Source of the DNA: Beverwykella pulmonaria
Lineage: Eukaryota; Ascomycota; Dothideomycetes; Pleosporales; Melanommataceae
DNA length: 64,000 nt
NCBI GenBank assembly: GCA_001599595.1
Contig: BCHH01000005.1
Span: forward strand, 2,892,971 to 2,956,970
Reading direction: 5' to 3'
The translations under genes were made by a program, and so were the position numbers. The notes beneath the pieces were generated by a model. It was not told the origin of the DNA. It saw only the letters and a list, made by a program, of their open reading frames with translations, and did no database searches. Below are positions 31,701 to 42,784 of this stretch, one piece after another (position 1 is the first letter of the stretch; every line of letters begins with the position of its first letter).

Positions 31701-32247
31701 TACGCGACTCCACCGTGGACGAGCTGCGGCCGCGCGTGGTGGGCTGCGAGGGCGATGTGGTAGACTGCACGGGGGATTTGGCAGAGTCGGCAGGGCTCGT
31801 CTCTTTGGTGTGCCGCGAGGTGGTGCGGCTGCTGGGCGACGTGGGAACGGGGCTCTTTGCATCATGCTCTGAGCCGTGCTTCGCGCCATTTGTTTTGCTG
31901 TTCTTGTCGTCCAAAATCAGGTGCTTGCGACCGTTTGTGAGCGGCGAGCGCGCCCGTACATCCTCTTTGATCGCATTGTCATCATCGCGTTCCGTCTTGA
32001 TGGCTTTTTTGGCAGGAGACAGCATGATGGTTTCGGCTTCGGACTCGTTCTCGTTCTCGCCATCCTCGGAGCTGGTGTCGCCATGGTGCACGCGGCGGCT
32101 GGCGGGCTGCTTGTCCGCAGCGGACGACGGTTTGTCTGCAGCGGTTGAGGGTGTTGTTTTGGTGGACGAGGCCCTGGGCTGGGGGTCGCTGAGGGCGCCG
32201 GCCGAGATGGACGATGGGTTCAGGACGGGTTCGGCATTACTGGTCAT
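28762..32247 (-). CDS. hos4: ankyrin-repeat chromatin protein, Hos4-like (Set3 complex)
   Basis: One exon encodes 1161 residues from ATG at 32247. Residues 1-300 are disordered, rich in Ser/Thr and basic nuclear-localisation words (ESRKRKLRDE, GRKRREL). Ankyrin repeats follow, with clear helices at FAGIAPLQKAALHGWAEVVE, DTPLIDAVENGHLDVVKLLL and ETPMLVAIGRGHLKIVQLLL. A second disordered region leads into a long Ala/Glu/Lys coiled coil (AEAKKAAEAKK repeated). A conserved C-terminal globular part contains FLPLFFVTSEDL and KQRELLLCQYDIALLAQ. This architecture fits the fungal homologues of Hos4, a subunit of the Set3 histone-deacetylase complex. The assignment rests on layout and recognition, not on alignment. 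Confidence 0.75.
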   Translation of the reverse strand: MTSNAEPVLNPSSISAGALSDPQPRASSTKTTPSTAADKPSSAADKQPASRRVHHGDTSSEDGENENESEAETIMLSPAKKAIKTERDDDNAIKEDVRARSPLTNGRKHLILDDKNSKTNGAKHGSEHDAKSPVPTSPSSRTTSRHTKETSPADSAKSPVQSTTSPSQPTTRGRSSSTVESRKRKLRDESNPKSLEPPRQKVKTEALKDRTQPGSPPTPGLGRPGRPHKRSQSTQTMMSGVAGRKRRELTALTLPVERSSDSSSENSSSPHNAHTPSLHTHTRVKRSSHRALESPARTMPHKRNVDKFGATRLARESEKGNISEVRAAYHAAPEELDQEDFAGIAPLQKAALHGWAEVVEFLIGKGCRTDCRSNDQDTPLIDAVENGHLDVVKLLLHKGKVNPHHQNKKGQRAIDVLDPDDEDAEELEKELRAAMRRETKTTNSDESVQPGVHQQKSASRLLYNEYNTETLIEKAGDGDILAVGELINSNIKPNIACGVAASRGGHYDILSILLASGLKADPDPSKHSETPMLVAIGRGHLKIVQLLLEQDTFDPTRRNREGKAYYEISEERQGPKWEQERDVLKTAYDTFRSTHKSSRRNKKEAPNPTGMRMKRKSSPRRERSSSPRHDSKRAHLSKVASVSQVPQKSRRLMSGREMANRGDKRRRRVVSDESSTEESEEEVRRPTKKPASKPRSFSEGEDQTPIKKSAKARSEDHDVPKQSARAQSNDSDDNHRQRLPSKMRTKSEKVQNIKATPDTEPPDERKPVKKVIKSRSIEEKIKKRRASNGSIDDVKVKKTPTLSAKSTPAPPEKASTPESVREHREEAEKQAAEAKKAAEAKKAAEAKRAAEAKKAAEAEKAAEAEKAAEAEIRKREEEEATRKAAEEEAARKKIEAEANAKRLAEEAEAEAARKRAEEEAQRLAEEEEKRQQELAARQGRISRLPRALRRACEMGNNRPLHFSGEELGISAVFLPLFFVTSEDLLPNVKDCPSKSYIMSFQAVGILGLPELDLARLDAPYSEWERTPVTRKQRELLLCQYDIALLAQDFCFPMEGTPDFDYVKIQESIKEARQQFLDMEGMYWIEDSMIYPEVEKIESLKPLVEEIRDVGKRRQIHLVDPEIEATREKTHKPRKSFMDVMLGQQNGLVNGTAGGIKVNGEG

Positions 32248-33042
32248 CACGCAAGATCGGGACAGGACCTGAGAGCTCCTGCCTCATGTCGGCTTCGAGC
32301 AAGGGACGTGTGAAGGAGGACGGCAAGAGCAGGCGCGGCGGCCTGTCGTCGCTTGCGTGCGTCGCTTGGTGTGGCCGCAGTCGCAGGCGCCCGTCAAAGC
32401 AGCGCGGATGATGGTGTCGAGCAGCGCGATGGAGGCGATGGCGGTGGGCGGGCGACGAGCGTGGTGGGCGAGAGGTGTGGCCTGTGAAGAGGGTGTCGAA
32501 AGATACGGGAGACGTCTGGGAGGAGGCGTGCAGCAGGCTGGCCAGCTAAGCAAATCACAGCGGCGCAGGGCTTGGATCGACGGCTGGCGTGGGCTCAAAG
32601 CCCACGACAACCCTGCCTGCTCGCGCAGAGCCATAGCGGCACCGTTATTCTATCAGAATGAGTGGGCATTAGGGGCGGAAAAGGGGGCAGATGCGGGAAT
32701 GAATATGGCATTGTTGTCGCCACCCAGCAGCCGTCGCCGTTGGGCGCATTCCTCGCTCAATGCTTGAAGACTGCTCGGCTTCCCCAGGCCCTCTGCCTCG
32801 TCTGTCAACCACCATACGACGAAGGCGGGCAGCTGAAGGATGGGCAACTCACGTGCCGCATCGGGGCTGCACCCCGTGAGCCGTGGATCGTGTTGTGATC
32901 GACGCGATAAATAATCAGCCTTCCGCCGCCAACGCTGAAGCCTGAAGCCTAGGGCTCTCGTCTTGAATCGCTGTCACTATCCTCAACAAATAGACAGGAC
33001 CAGGACAGCCACTGTGAAAACAACCAGCACACCCTCACCAAC
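32248..33042. promoter_or_regulatory. divergent promoter between the Hos4-like and polyprenol reductase genes
   Basis: About 800 bp, GC-rich next to the Hos4-like gene and containing a TATA-like gataaataatc near 32904. No coding sequence is recognised. Confidence 0.4.
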
Positions 33043-34000
33043 ATGGACATCGCCGCCCAGCTGCCCTCTCCCGCCATCTTGCTGCGAGCCTTCTACCTCG
33101 GCGCCTCCACTCTTGTATCTCGCACACCGTCTCTCCGTCCGCAACACCTCACTGACACGCCCTGCTTACTAGATCCTTGTCATACAGGCCGTACCAGCTC
33201 TGCGAGCACGCTTCTTGGCCTACGGCTCCCGTGCAACGTCGCTGTCGTCTGAACCATCCTCTTCAAAGAAGCCCTCTACCTTTATCGCCCAGCTGCTCGA
33301 CTACCTTGCCAGTTTCCAGGTGCCCCACAACTACTTCATCCACTTCTACATTCTGTCCGTAGCATGCTCGCTCTTCTGGGGATGGCAACAGCGGAATGGC
33401 GCCATCAAAGCTGGACCAGCGTACGTGGCGTGGATCCTGATGCTCATTCAGGGCGGGCGTCGCCTGCTTGAGTCATACGTGTACACGTCCAAGAGTAGCA
33501 GCAAGATGTGGATTGGGCACTGGCTTCTCGGGCTGCTGTTCTACATGACTATTAACGTGGCCATTTGGATCGAAGAAGACCGCAGCTTCTGGGGCAGCAT
33601 CCCTCAACTTCCACGATCACCTGGGAAAGTCCTAGGAGAGTTCTCTTGGAAGTTGGATGTGCTGCCCGCAACTATCCTCGTCTTTCATGGACTGCAGCAT
33701 ATGTACCATGCATATCTCCATCGTCTCCGTACCGAGAACTCAACCTACCAAATACCTGACCATCCAGCGTTTCCGAATCTCATATGCCCGCATTATACCT
33801 GCGAGGTGATGATCTATCTGCTTCTATCGTTTATGGCGGCGCCATCAGGCAGACTTATGAATTGGACGCTTGCGTCTGCAACTCTATTTGTGGCAGTAAA
33901 CCTAGCCGTCACGGCTGTTGGAACAATGGAGTGGTATAAACAGCGTTTTGGAGCGGAGAAAATGAAGGGGAAGTATAGAATGGTTCCTTGTATTTGGTGA
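33043..34000 (+). CDS. dfg10: polyprenol reductase (Dfg10/SRD5A3 family)
   Basis: Two exons (33043-33114, 33173-34000; 58-nt intron gtatct..cttactag) encode 299 residues with about six membrane helices. The C-terminal steroid 5-alpha-reductase domain includes WKLDVLPATILVFHGLQHMYH, HPAFPNLICPHYTCEVMIY and a terminal WYKQRFG...YRMVPCIW. Conserved motifs earlier include FIHFYILSVACSLFWG and QGGRRLLESYVYT. The enzyme reduces the alpha-isoprene unit of polyprenol to make dolichol in the ER, needed for N-glycosylation. The length agrees with the fungal family. Confidence 0.93.
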
Positions 34001-34746
34001 GGTGTAGGCGTGAAGCATGTATAATCCAAACATGTACGAAATGCGGCGGACATCTTTTGAAATCAAGTAAACCCACATGAGTATCTTAGAATAATGCACG
34101 ATATGCAACACGAATCACGTTCTATCTTACATCTTAGAACATGTCGAAAACACGTTTGTGGAGTTCCCTGGCGCTTGGCCTATTATAGAACGGCCGTTCT
34201 TATACCTAGTTTCTTTTCTGGTGAAATCAGTGCTGGATGTCAACAGCCTGAAGGTATATTTTCCACCTATAATCGATTACTTCTTTCCTCCATACACAGG
34301 ACCTAATACTGACATAGGAATCTCTACTTAAACACCAAAGCTCCCTCTGGCCACTATGACACTACTTAGCTGGCCTTAAATAGGAATATTTTCATTGATC
34401 TGCGAGAATCCCTTATGCCCCTTCCATCGGTAAAAACTATCTCTTCCTACACTACTACTGGAGGAAAAAAGAATATGAGGTGCCCTGCCCGCGTGCTTGC
34501 GCCATCCGAACAGTAGTGGGGCGGCGTACTGAAGGACAGAATGACCCCACCAACTATCTACGTAGGAGTTAGCAGTCCGGCCATAATGTCTTGCAAGGTA
34601 TAGCTTCCGACATCGTTGCGATTTCGGAACCGTTTGGTGCCTGTTTACATACAAATCGTTTGGATTTCTCCACCAAACTTTTTTCATCTCCTTATCATCT
34701 CTTACAATTTTTCGCATAGTTTGAAGGAACAAGTTCTTCAGCAAAT
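34001..34746. other. intergenic, promoter of the aldo/keto reductase
   Basis: AT-rich spacer between two plus-strand genes. A pyrimidine-rich run (ttttcatctccttatcatctcttac) lies about 50 nt before the next start codon. Nothing else is recognised. Confidence 0.45.
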
Positions 34747-35985
34747 ATGGCAACCGTGCCTTCAGGCCTCCCGGAGATGGAGTACAGATTCGTGGGAAGA
34801 AGTGGACTCCAAGTTTCCGCCATCTCTATTGGAGGTTGGCTGACATATGGGGGACATGTTGGGGATGGTACGTTCACACTCCCTTATCTATCCACCCTCC
34901 ATCTTCGATCTACATCAAACATAGAGAAGAGAGATATACGGCAATTTATCAGATTGAAATTTTGCTGATGAGATTGACACAGACCAGACATTCGCCTGTC
35001 TCAAAGCCGCCTACGACGCCGGCATAAACTTATTCGACTGCGCAGAAGGCTATGCAGACGGAGAAAGCGAAGCGGTAATGGGCCGCGCGATCAAGCATTT
35101 CGGATGGAAGAGAAACGACATCGTTGTAACCACTAAAGTACGTCCGCCTTTCTATCTTTTCAACTTTAGTTCCTCACCACAGCTCCCTAGATCTACCACG
35201 GCACCTTCAACTCAGCCCACACCGGCACCCCCCGCTCAAAAATCAACAACCTAGGCCTCTCACGAAAGCATATACTGGAAGGCACTTCTCTTTCCCTCGC
35301 GCGGCTACAACTCTCCTACGTCGACATCCTCTACGCGCACCGTCCGGACCGGCACACACCTATTGAAGAAACCGTGCGTGCATTCAACCATCTCATTTCC
35401 ACAGGCAAGACGCTGTACTGGGGTACGTCGGAATGGTCTGCGTCCGAGATCGAAGAAGCATGGGCGGTGGCGGATAGACTGGGCTTGGTGGGCCCGATTG
35501 TCGAGCAGCCGGGGTACTCGCTGCTCAGGAGGGAAAAAGTAGAGGCTGATTATAGACATGCGGGGCTATATGAACGGCGTGGATTGGGACTTACCGTTTT
35601 CTCGCCGCTGGCAAATGGGTTTCTAACGGGGAAGTACGTCGATGGGATACCGGAGGACTCCCGCTTATCGCAATCCGACGATCCGTACATCCAATCTCTT
35701 GTGAAAGGCGCTGGGAGCGAGGCGTGGAAGGTGCAGCAAGAGAAAATTCGCGAATTGATTAAGATCGCCCAGGGGCTAGGGACGGATGTAGCGACGTTGA
35801 GTATGGCGTGGGTGATTAAGAATAAGGATGTGAGTTCTGCGATTACGGGGGCGAGTCGCCCGGAGCAGATTTGGCAGACAGTTAGGGCAATGGAGGTCCA
35901 GAGGAGATTGACGGAGGAAGTACTGGGGGAGATTGAGAGGGTGGTGGGGAATAAGCCGCGGGAGTTGGTGAGGAGGTTTGGGTAA
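34747..35985 (+). CDS. aldo/keto reductase, Kv-beta-subunit-like
   Basis: Three exons (34747-34867, 34983-35137, 35191-35985) give 356 residues. The AKR barrel begins with YRFVGRSGLQVSAISIGGW. The catalytic tetrad is visible: Asp and Tyr in NLFDCAEGYADGESE, Lys in DIVVTTK, and His in DILYAHRPD. NADPH-binding residues appear in GLTVFSPLANGFLTGKY and in SSAITGASRPEQI. The WGTSEWSASEIEEA motif and overall length are typical of voltage-gated potassium-channel beta-subunit homologues (AKR6 group), which reduce aldehydes and ketones in the cytosol. The physiological substrate is unknown. Confidence 0.94.
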
Positions 35986-36199
35986 GTGGGTTGTGTGATT
36001 TGGTGTGGAAAGTGAGTGGTTGATATATATGGATTCATGAAGAAAGACCTAAGCACCGACGTGGGCAGACGTGGGAAGACAGGAGAAGATATGGAGCATG
36101 CGATACATAACATTGGCTCATTGGCTACTATGGGTATCAAAGTAAAGGATAGCACTTCCCCCCCGCCAAACTTTTCCAGGAGTCCCGGACACAGAAATT

Positions 36200-37471
36200 T
36201 TAGTTAAATGAGATCTTCTTCCCTTGCCCCTCAACAATAGCGTATGAAGCTCGCGGGGCATTCGTATGCGCTTTCCCGGAGGGGATTGTTCGCGCATCGA
36301 CCTTGGGACGAGGTTTGAACGGCCTGTTGGCACGAGGTGGACGCTCGTTCGGTGCATCGTCGAATTGCCGAACACGGTCGGGATGGACGCCGGTCATGTC
36401 CACATCGTCTTTCTTCTTGCCATGTCTTTTATTATACCGCACAGTTGAGTCCTCGGCAAACTCACAGCGCAGGTCTCGGCCCATGAGCTTGTTGATCAAC
36501 CACTTCCTCTTCTTCTCTTTCTTCTCGGGGCCCGGTTGTTCGCTGTCTGAGTCCTCGTTCTTCTTGTCTTTCCTGTCCTTCTTCTCGTCTTTGAAATTCT
36601 TGAAAACATACCCCTTTACCGCCGATGTCGCAGCCTCGACATCCTCAAATGTGATCCATGCATATCCCTTGCACTTCCCAGAGTCCTCGAACGTGGCCAT
36701 GTGTATGTCTAATATCTCCCCGCACTGCCCGTAATGTGTTTGCAAATCCTCCTTCGACACATCGAATGCCAAATTCCCCACAAATACACGTTTATTCGGC
36801 GGATGTCCCGCCTTGACTTTTCCGTCCGGGCCAGCCTCCTCTGTTTTGGGTTTCTCAGGCCGTCCCTCAAAACTCTTCGCATTCTTGATGAGCAGCGCAC
36901 GATGGTCCATTTTCGTCTCTGTCAAGGCAATGGCGGAGTACATGGCAAGCTGAGTTGAGAAATCGACATATGCAAAACCCTTATTAAGTGGTTTGAATGT
37001 CCAGCTAGGGTTCGGCGGTTTTGAGGGAGGCGGCAGGTGCACACGAGTTATCTCCTTCGCCGTGATGTCAGAATTGGAGGTCAGGAAGGTGATGAGGGAA
37101 TCCCGTGTAGCGGACCACGGGAGGTTGCCAATCCACACGCCGTACTCTGAGCGCTTCCCTGCTGTGTCTGTGGGTACCGGCTTCTCTGAGGCTGAAGGAG
37201 CTGTGCCATCTGTGGTGGTGGGGGCGGACTTAGCCTTTTTGGCTTTACGGGCGGCTTTCTTGGAGGCGGGCTCGGGGAGGGTAATGTCGATTTCGATTTC
37301 GTCGGCGAGGGCTTCGCGCTTGCGTTTCTTGGTGAATGAGGGCTTTTCTGCGGGCTCGTCGTCGACTTTCACATCACTGCCCTCAGCTCCTGTGTCTTTG
37401 ACCTTTCGCTTTTCCTTCTTGTCTTTTTTTACACGCCTTTCCTTAGGTGTCTCAGACGTGGCGTCAGACAT
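36200..37471 (-). CDS. nop13: nucleolar RNA-binding protein Nop13 (two RRM domains)
   Basis: A single exon encodes 423 residues. The first 100 are charged and lysine-rich with several nuclear-localisation words (KKDKKEKRKVKD, KKAARKAKKAK). RRM1 starts at YGVWIGNLPW and contains NKGFAYVDFST. RRM2 starts at KRVFVGNLAFDV and contains CKGYAWITFED. A basic insert, the KWLINKLMGRDLRCEFAEDSTVRYNKR block and an Arg/Pro-rich tail follow. This arrangement matches Nop13 of fungi, a component of pre-60S/90S particles in the nucleolus. No intron is needed. Confidence 0.92.
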   Translation of the reverse strand: MSDATSETPKERRVKKDKKEKRKVKDTGAEGSDVKVDDEPAEKPSFTKKRKREALADEIEIDITLPEPASKKAARKAKKAKSAPTTTDGTAPSASEKPVPTDTAGKRSEYGVWIGNLPWSATRDSLITFLTSNSDITAKEITRVHLPPPSKPPNPSWTFKPLNKGFAYVDFSTQLAMYSAIALTETKMDHRALLIKNAKSFEGRPEKPKTEEAGPDGKVKAGHPPNKRVFVGNLAFDVSKEDLQTHYGQCGEILDIHMATFEDSGKCKGYAWITFEDVEAATSAVKGYVFKNFKDEKKDRKDKKNEDSDSEQPGPEKKEKKRKWLINKLMGRDLRCEFAEDSTVRYNKRHGKKKDDVDMTGVHPDRVRQFDDAPNERPPRANRPFKPRPKVDARTIPSGKAHTNAPRASYAIVEGQGKKISFN

Positions 37472-38717
37472 TACGTTCTCTTCCCTGGCTCAGCGGTCTC
37501 TTCCGTTATTTTCTTTCTTGATCACGTCGTAGTTGGCCCTTTGAGAGAAGAGCTTGTTGGAATTCGATATGGCGGGTGGACGGCGATGGGAATTGAATTC
37601 GCTGCTGTGCGAAAACTGCAAAAATTCGGAGCAACTTTTAGCTTAGTCATTATCTTAGTGTTCTATCTTAGCGTGACATTCAGCCGAGGCAGCGCAACAC
37701 GTATCACCTCAGGATCTGAAGCATCAAACAATGGAGCAGCATTCCATCCTTCCACTCAATAATGAGACTAAGTGGGGTCTTCAACTTGAAAATGGAACTT
37801 ACTTTCAATCCTAGATTGGTAATACCTGCATGGTCGAAGGCAACACTGTCGTGGAATCGCGACAGCCTTGAGCTACCTCAGTAGCGCTTGTATATCTCAT
37901 CTGACATAGCAGATCCAAGAAATGCAGCGCTCCAGGCTGTCGCTTCCGATGAAAAATAACAGGCATGAGTCTGAGCAAGCCTCACAAATTTGTAAGCGTG
38001 CTGTTGGTGGATGCTGTAGGTTTTAGTACAGCCGACGTAAGCCTTTGCCCACTGCCTAGATCTGCTTGGTCTTGACATTGAGCTGGAGCTTCTCGAGCAA
38101 GAGGCTGACTTGGCCGTCCCTCAACAATTATGCCTCGTGCCCTTCTTGTGCCGCTCGACAGTGACCTGCCCGACCTCACCGGCTCAGTGCCCCGTATTCC
38201 TTAGAGGTTGCTGCAGCAGAACTCTGGTTGCGTAACGTGGTACAGCGCCCCTCTTGTCGGTAGCGCGTTACTTATCTGGTATCGCCGAGACGATGCCTGT
38301 CACGTGCAAGCGAGCGTTGTTGTCCATATTCTCTCTTGACGGCGACATGAAGAGCTCATCGATCGCACGTTATTCTTCTCTAGCATTCCCTTTGTGCCCC
38401 TCGGCTGACGACGCTCGCTGCCTGCTCGCGAGGTGGAATTTGCCCTTCACTCCGACTGGCTTGAACAGGTGCTCTAAGGCCGCGCTTGGACCCCCGCAAC
38501 GACGCCGCTTCGCAGCTGCCTACTTGACGTCCACCTCCCTCTCACCCACCTCATCTACTTCCCCATCCCCAACCACCACCTGCCGCCTTGGAGATACTCC
38601 TTTCTGCAGCAACCTCATCTCCCTCGCTGCCTTCTTGTCGACGAGACTGTGCAGCATCCTACCCCTCCCTCTTGACACGGCGTCACGACACCTCGTCAGC
38701 CTCACTCATCGCCCCCC
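37472..38717. promoter_or_regulatory. divergent promoter region between Nop13 and the NBR1-like gene
   Basis: About 1.25 kb. The last 200 nt before 38718 are pyrimidine-rich (ctcacccacctcatctacttccccatcccc), consistent with a long 5' leader. The open frame at 38254-38739 has no family resemblance and overlaps the real start, so I read it as leader. Confidence 0.45.
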
Positions 38718-41700
38718 ATGGCTACCAACGTCCCAGTGACGCTGGACACTTTGATAGTCGTCAAGGTCCAGTTCCAGGGCCACAGCAAGAAGTTCAAGAT
38801 CCCTCTGCGAGACCTCGGTGCCCAGGTCCTTCCGGACAAGGTGCGTAACTCTCTTGCCCGTCCACCCCGGGGTGACCAGGCCGCAGCCTGGCTCCCGTTT
38901 CTCATTCACCGAGCTTGTCGACAACGACTATTTGATCATTCACTGACTCTGTTGTCCCATCTCGCAGCTCCGAGCACTCCTCCAGCTCCGCTCCGAAGAT
39001 GAAGTTGTGTTCGAGCGCTATTCCGACAGCGCCGGCGCCTACGTCACCCTCGACTCCGACAAACCCCAGGTTTACAAGACGCTCTTTCGCGCTGCCAAAG
39101 CCAAGCTGAAGCTCCGTCTGCGGGCCACCATTCCCGGCCAAGAGAACGAGCCGTTGCCTCCCGCGCCGGTCCAAGAGCCCATCCCGAGCCCCCATGGCAG
39201 CTCTCTCCACCGCATGAGCGCAGACACTCTCGCTCCACCGGTCGTTCCCCAGGTCGCGCCCGTCATCGCACACTCTCCGATCCCACCGCCTCCGCTTTGC
39301 ACGTACAAAAAGCCCGAGGTGGAGACGGCGCAGGTCAGCCCGGTGTCCCCACTCATGTCGAACAAAGCGGATGCTGAGGGCGAGGCCCCTGTACCCCACT
39401 CTTTCACCGCAAGACAGAGTAAGAAAGCACAGTTCAAGGATTCACAGCGTACACTAACAACCGGATCAGGCTTCTTCAGCAATCTCGCAAATGCCTCACA
39501 GAATGCGGATCTGGCCTTCCGACCCAAGGAGCATCCGTGCCAGTCCTCTTGGGTTGTCTTCTGCAACAACTGCAACCAGCCAATGGAGGATGAGCACTTC
39601 CACTGCAGCATCTGCGACCAAGGAGACTACGATCTTTGCCCATCCTGTGTGGATTCCGGTATCCATTGCCCTGGTGTTGGTCACTGGATGGTCAAGCGAT
39701 TTGTCAAGAATGGCTCTGTTGTCAACAGCACCACTGAGCGTGTCGGCCCCAAGTCCAAGCCCGAAGTTGAGCAGAACGTGCCCGGAGCTTTCACGAAGCC
39801 GACATTCGTTGAGGATGAGCCAACCCGAACTTGCAACTGCTGCGTCAAAGGTAAGCCACTTATGAATATTCCGTTTAAGAATGACGTTCTAAACTGTGCA
39901 GTTATGTCCGAGAAAGAGTTTGTCACCTGCACTGCATGTGACGACTACGATCTTTGCATGGAATGCCACATGGGTAACAAGCATGGCCATCATCCTGGCC
40001 ATGCTTTCCGCGCCGCGACTCCAGACACCACTCTTCCTGCTTTGGCCGACTTCCTGTGCAATGCCGGCAGAAACGTGCGCCACTCCGCCGTCTGTGATGG
40101 CTGCGAGAAGTTCATCTATGGTGTGCGCCACAAGTGCCTGAACTGCCCTGACTGGGACTTCTGTTCCGAATGCATCAAGAACGCCAAGTACATTCACCCT
40201 CGCCATCGCTTCGTGCCCATCTACGAACCCCTAGCCGAGCCTGTCCCGTCAGCCATCCGCCATTACGGCATCTACTGTGATGGACCTCTTTGCAAGGACC
40301 GGGAGAATCTGTCATATATTGAAGGCATCCGCTACAAGTGCGCTGTATGTCACGACACTGACTTCTGTGCCAACTGCGAGGCCATTCCTTCCAATAGACA
40401 CAACCGCACTCATCCATTGATTAAGTTCAAGACGCCTGTCCGCAGCATCAGCGTCACCACAACGGGTGAGGATAAGAATGGCCTCCCAATGCCGAAGCTT
40501 GGTGACCAGCCAGCCCGCAAGTCGACTGCCACCGAGACTATCCCACTAGTGCCCTCTACGAATGCGGCGACTCAGGTTCAGACAATCGTTGACATGAAGC
40601 CAACTGAGGAGCCCCAGCCCAAGACCACTAAGGAGAAGATTGAGATCCGCGATCTTTTAGCTGAGCCGATCCAAGAGAAGATCTCCGTCAAGGATCTCCT
40701 GTCTTCTCCTGTGGACGAAGTTAAGGCCATTAAAGCAGAACCCAAACCCATCACCACCTACAAGTCCTTCAATCTAGAACCCAAGGTGGAATCCTCTGAT
40801 GCTCTAGATGCTCACTTCATTCGTGATACCATCCCCGATGGATCCAAGATCTGCGCGGGGCACCAGTTCGTTCAGGTTTGGACTCTGCGCAATCCAGGTC
40901 CCGTTGCCTGGCCAGCAGGTTGCAGCGTCCGACACGTCGGCGGCGACAACATGCTCAACATCGACAATACCCAACCCTTAAGCCAAGCTGAACTCTTAGA
41001 TGTTAGCGAGAGCAATGTGGTTGGTCGCTCTGTCGAACCAGGAGAGGAAATCTCGTTCCGCGTTGTGATGAAGGCACCTAAGCGGGAGGGTACTGCCATC
41101 TCCTACTGGCGTCTCAAGAAAGCTGATGGCACCCCGTTCGGTCATAGGCTTTGGTGTGATATCGAGGTTGTCGCCCCACCAACTACCCCGACTATCCCCA
41201 TTTCTGAACCAACATCTGACACTACTGTCACTCCTATCCCCGCCCCTATTGCTCCCAGCGCAACCGCTGAGGCGTCAAGTTCAACTTCAAGTCCCACCAA
41301 CATGACTCCCTACGAGCGTTTCCAGCAGGCCAAACTCGAGAGGTTGAGGGCATTGCAGAAGTCGCAAGCACAAAACATCCGGAGTCGTCAAGCAGAGAAG
41401 GCCAGGCTCGACGCTGGGGAGCGCTCCGCCCGCATCCAGGAGGAAGCTCTTGAGCGGCTCAGGAAGTTGAAGCTACATGTGGATGAAAATGAGAGGGAGA
41501 ATATCGCCCGCATGCAGAAGGTCCGCAAAGCAGCCTTTGAGCGTCTCTTGGAGAATCGTCGGAAAGAGGAGGAGAAGACTACGGAACTCAAGGTTGCTGC
41601 CGTAGAGACTGCACAATCTGTCGTCGAGGAAAAGCCGGTCGACACAGCACAGACTCAGTCTTCTGGTATGATCTTCCCGAAGCTTGACAAAGAGTCTCCT

Positions 41701-41916
41701 ATGTCCAGCACTCACGAGGCTGTAGATTCCCCATCCGAGCCTCAAGAAGCTAAGCCAGAGAACACAGTCGCCGCTCCTGCCTCTGAGCAGTCTGACGAGG
41801 AGTTCTTCGAGGACGCCGAAAGTGTCGAGATCCGTTCGCTTTCTAGCGATGATGAGGGTTTCATGACTGACGAGGAGTATGACATTCTCGATGCTAGCGA
41901 CGAGGAGATGCCGTAA
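38718..41916 (+). CDS. nbr1: NBR1-like selective autophagy receptor (PB1-like, four ZZ, FW, LIR)
   Basis: Three exons (38718-38840, 38968-39850, 39902-41916) give 1006 residues. The N-terminal 90 resemble a PB1 domain (TLIVVKVQFQGHSKKFKI). Four ZZ zinc fingers follow at about residues 230-280, 326-375, 396-445 and 455-510 (for example CNNCNQPM..CSICDQGDYDLC and CDGCEKFIYGVRHKCLNC). The NBR1-type FW domain spans about 635-750 (VQVWTLRNPGPVAWPAGC; ISYWRLKKADGTPFGHRLWCDI). A Glu/Arg coiled coil and an acidic tail come last, with EEYDILDAS near Tyr995 as a likely Atg8-binding (LIR) motif. Known fungal relatives bring vacuolar hydrolases or peroxisomes to autophagic membranes. Confidence 0.94.
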
Positions 41917-42784
41917 GCGAGGTTCTATATTCTTCAGTTGTCGTTGTCGTTGTCTGCCTAGATCTCAAGGTAGAGGGGCAATGACGGGCGCTCATACAAG
42001 GGCAGATGTGCCGCTGGTCTAGGGCAAGAAAAATCAGTGGGTGCTTCGTGGTGTTTGTCGGATCTTAATTTCTTTTTCCTCGTATCTATCTACTGGGTTG
42101 GTCTTCGGGGCGCTTCGGTCTTGGGTTAGCTTACTCCACTATGGGACGGCAACGGAACACACTCCTTAGCATTGAAGATGCGGTTACATCTTTGACTTAC
42201 ACTCTCTTAGTAGCCAGGGCGCTGAAAGGCGCTTTGGAATTGGTTTCCTGGAATGGATGTGCGTTCTGCCTGGAATTTTTCGGTTTCTTCCATTTTCCAT
42301 AGCCTTAGTCTGAAATGAGATTGCGATTTCCTATAAATACTTTTCGTTTTGTTAACTTCCGTGAGTCTCTCCTTTGCCACTACCTTTCTGGGAAACATGG
42401 CCATTTCCATTCTCTGTTGATCAATTCAGCGCATGGCAGGTGCGTCTGTCGGTGAGCCCTCTCTCTTCTAGACTCCATTTTTTCTATCAGCACAGCCCTC
42501 CATCTCGTCCTCATAGATTATTTGCTCCTGAATCCTACATCTACTCCTACAAAGTCCTACTTCTGTTCCTATTTTCTTTACCCTTGTTTTTTATCGTTTC
42601 CCTTTCCCTCCATATAAGCTGTGAGATGGATTCAGGGTAACAATGATCGAATTCACTGGATCAATGTCATTTCTGACCGAAACTTCAAGAAAGCGGGCAT
42701 GCAATCACGCACTATTATCTTCTGTCGCCCACACCTCTCACCTGTTCCTATCTTACTACTCCCATCCCCACTACTTCATCTGCG
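41917..42784. other. intergenic, no gene recognised
   Basis: Downstream flank of the NBR1-like gene, pyrimidine-rich from 42470 to 42610. Short frames are present but show no resemblance to known proteins. Confidence 0.45.

Noticed and set aside
31562..32272. 236-residue plus-strand frame
   Set aside because: Antisense to the disordered N-terminus of the Hos4-like protein; no features of its own.
38254..38739. 161-residue plus-strand frame
   Set aside because: It overlaps the NBR1-like start in another frame and has no family resemblance; read as 5' leader.
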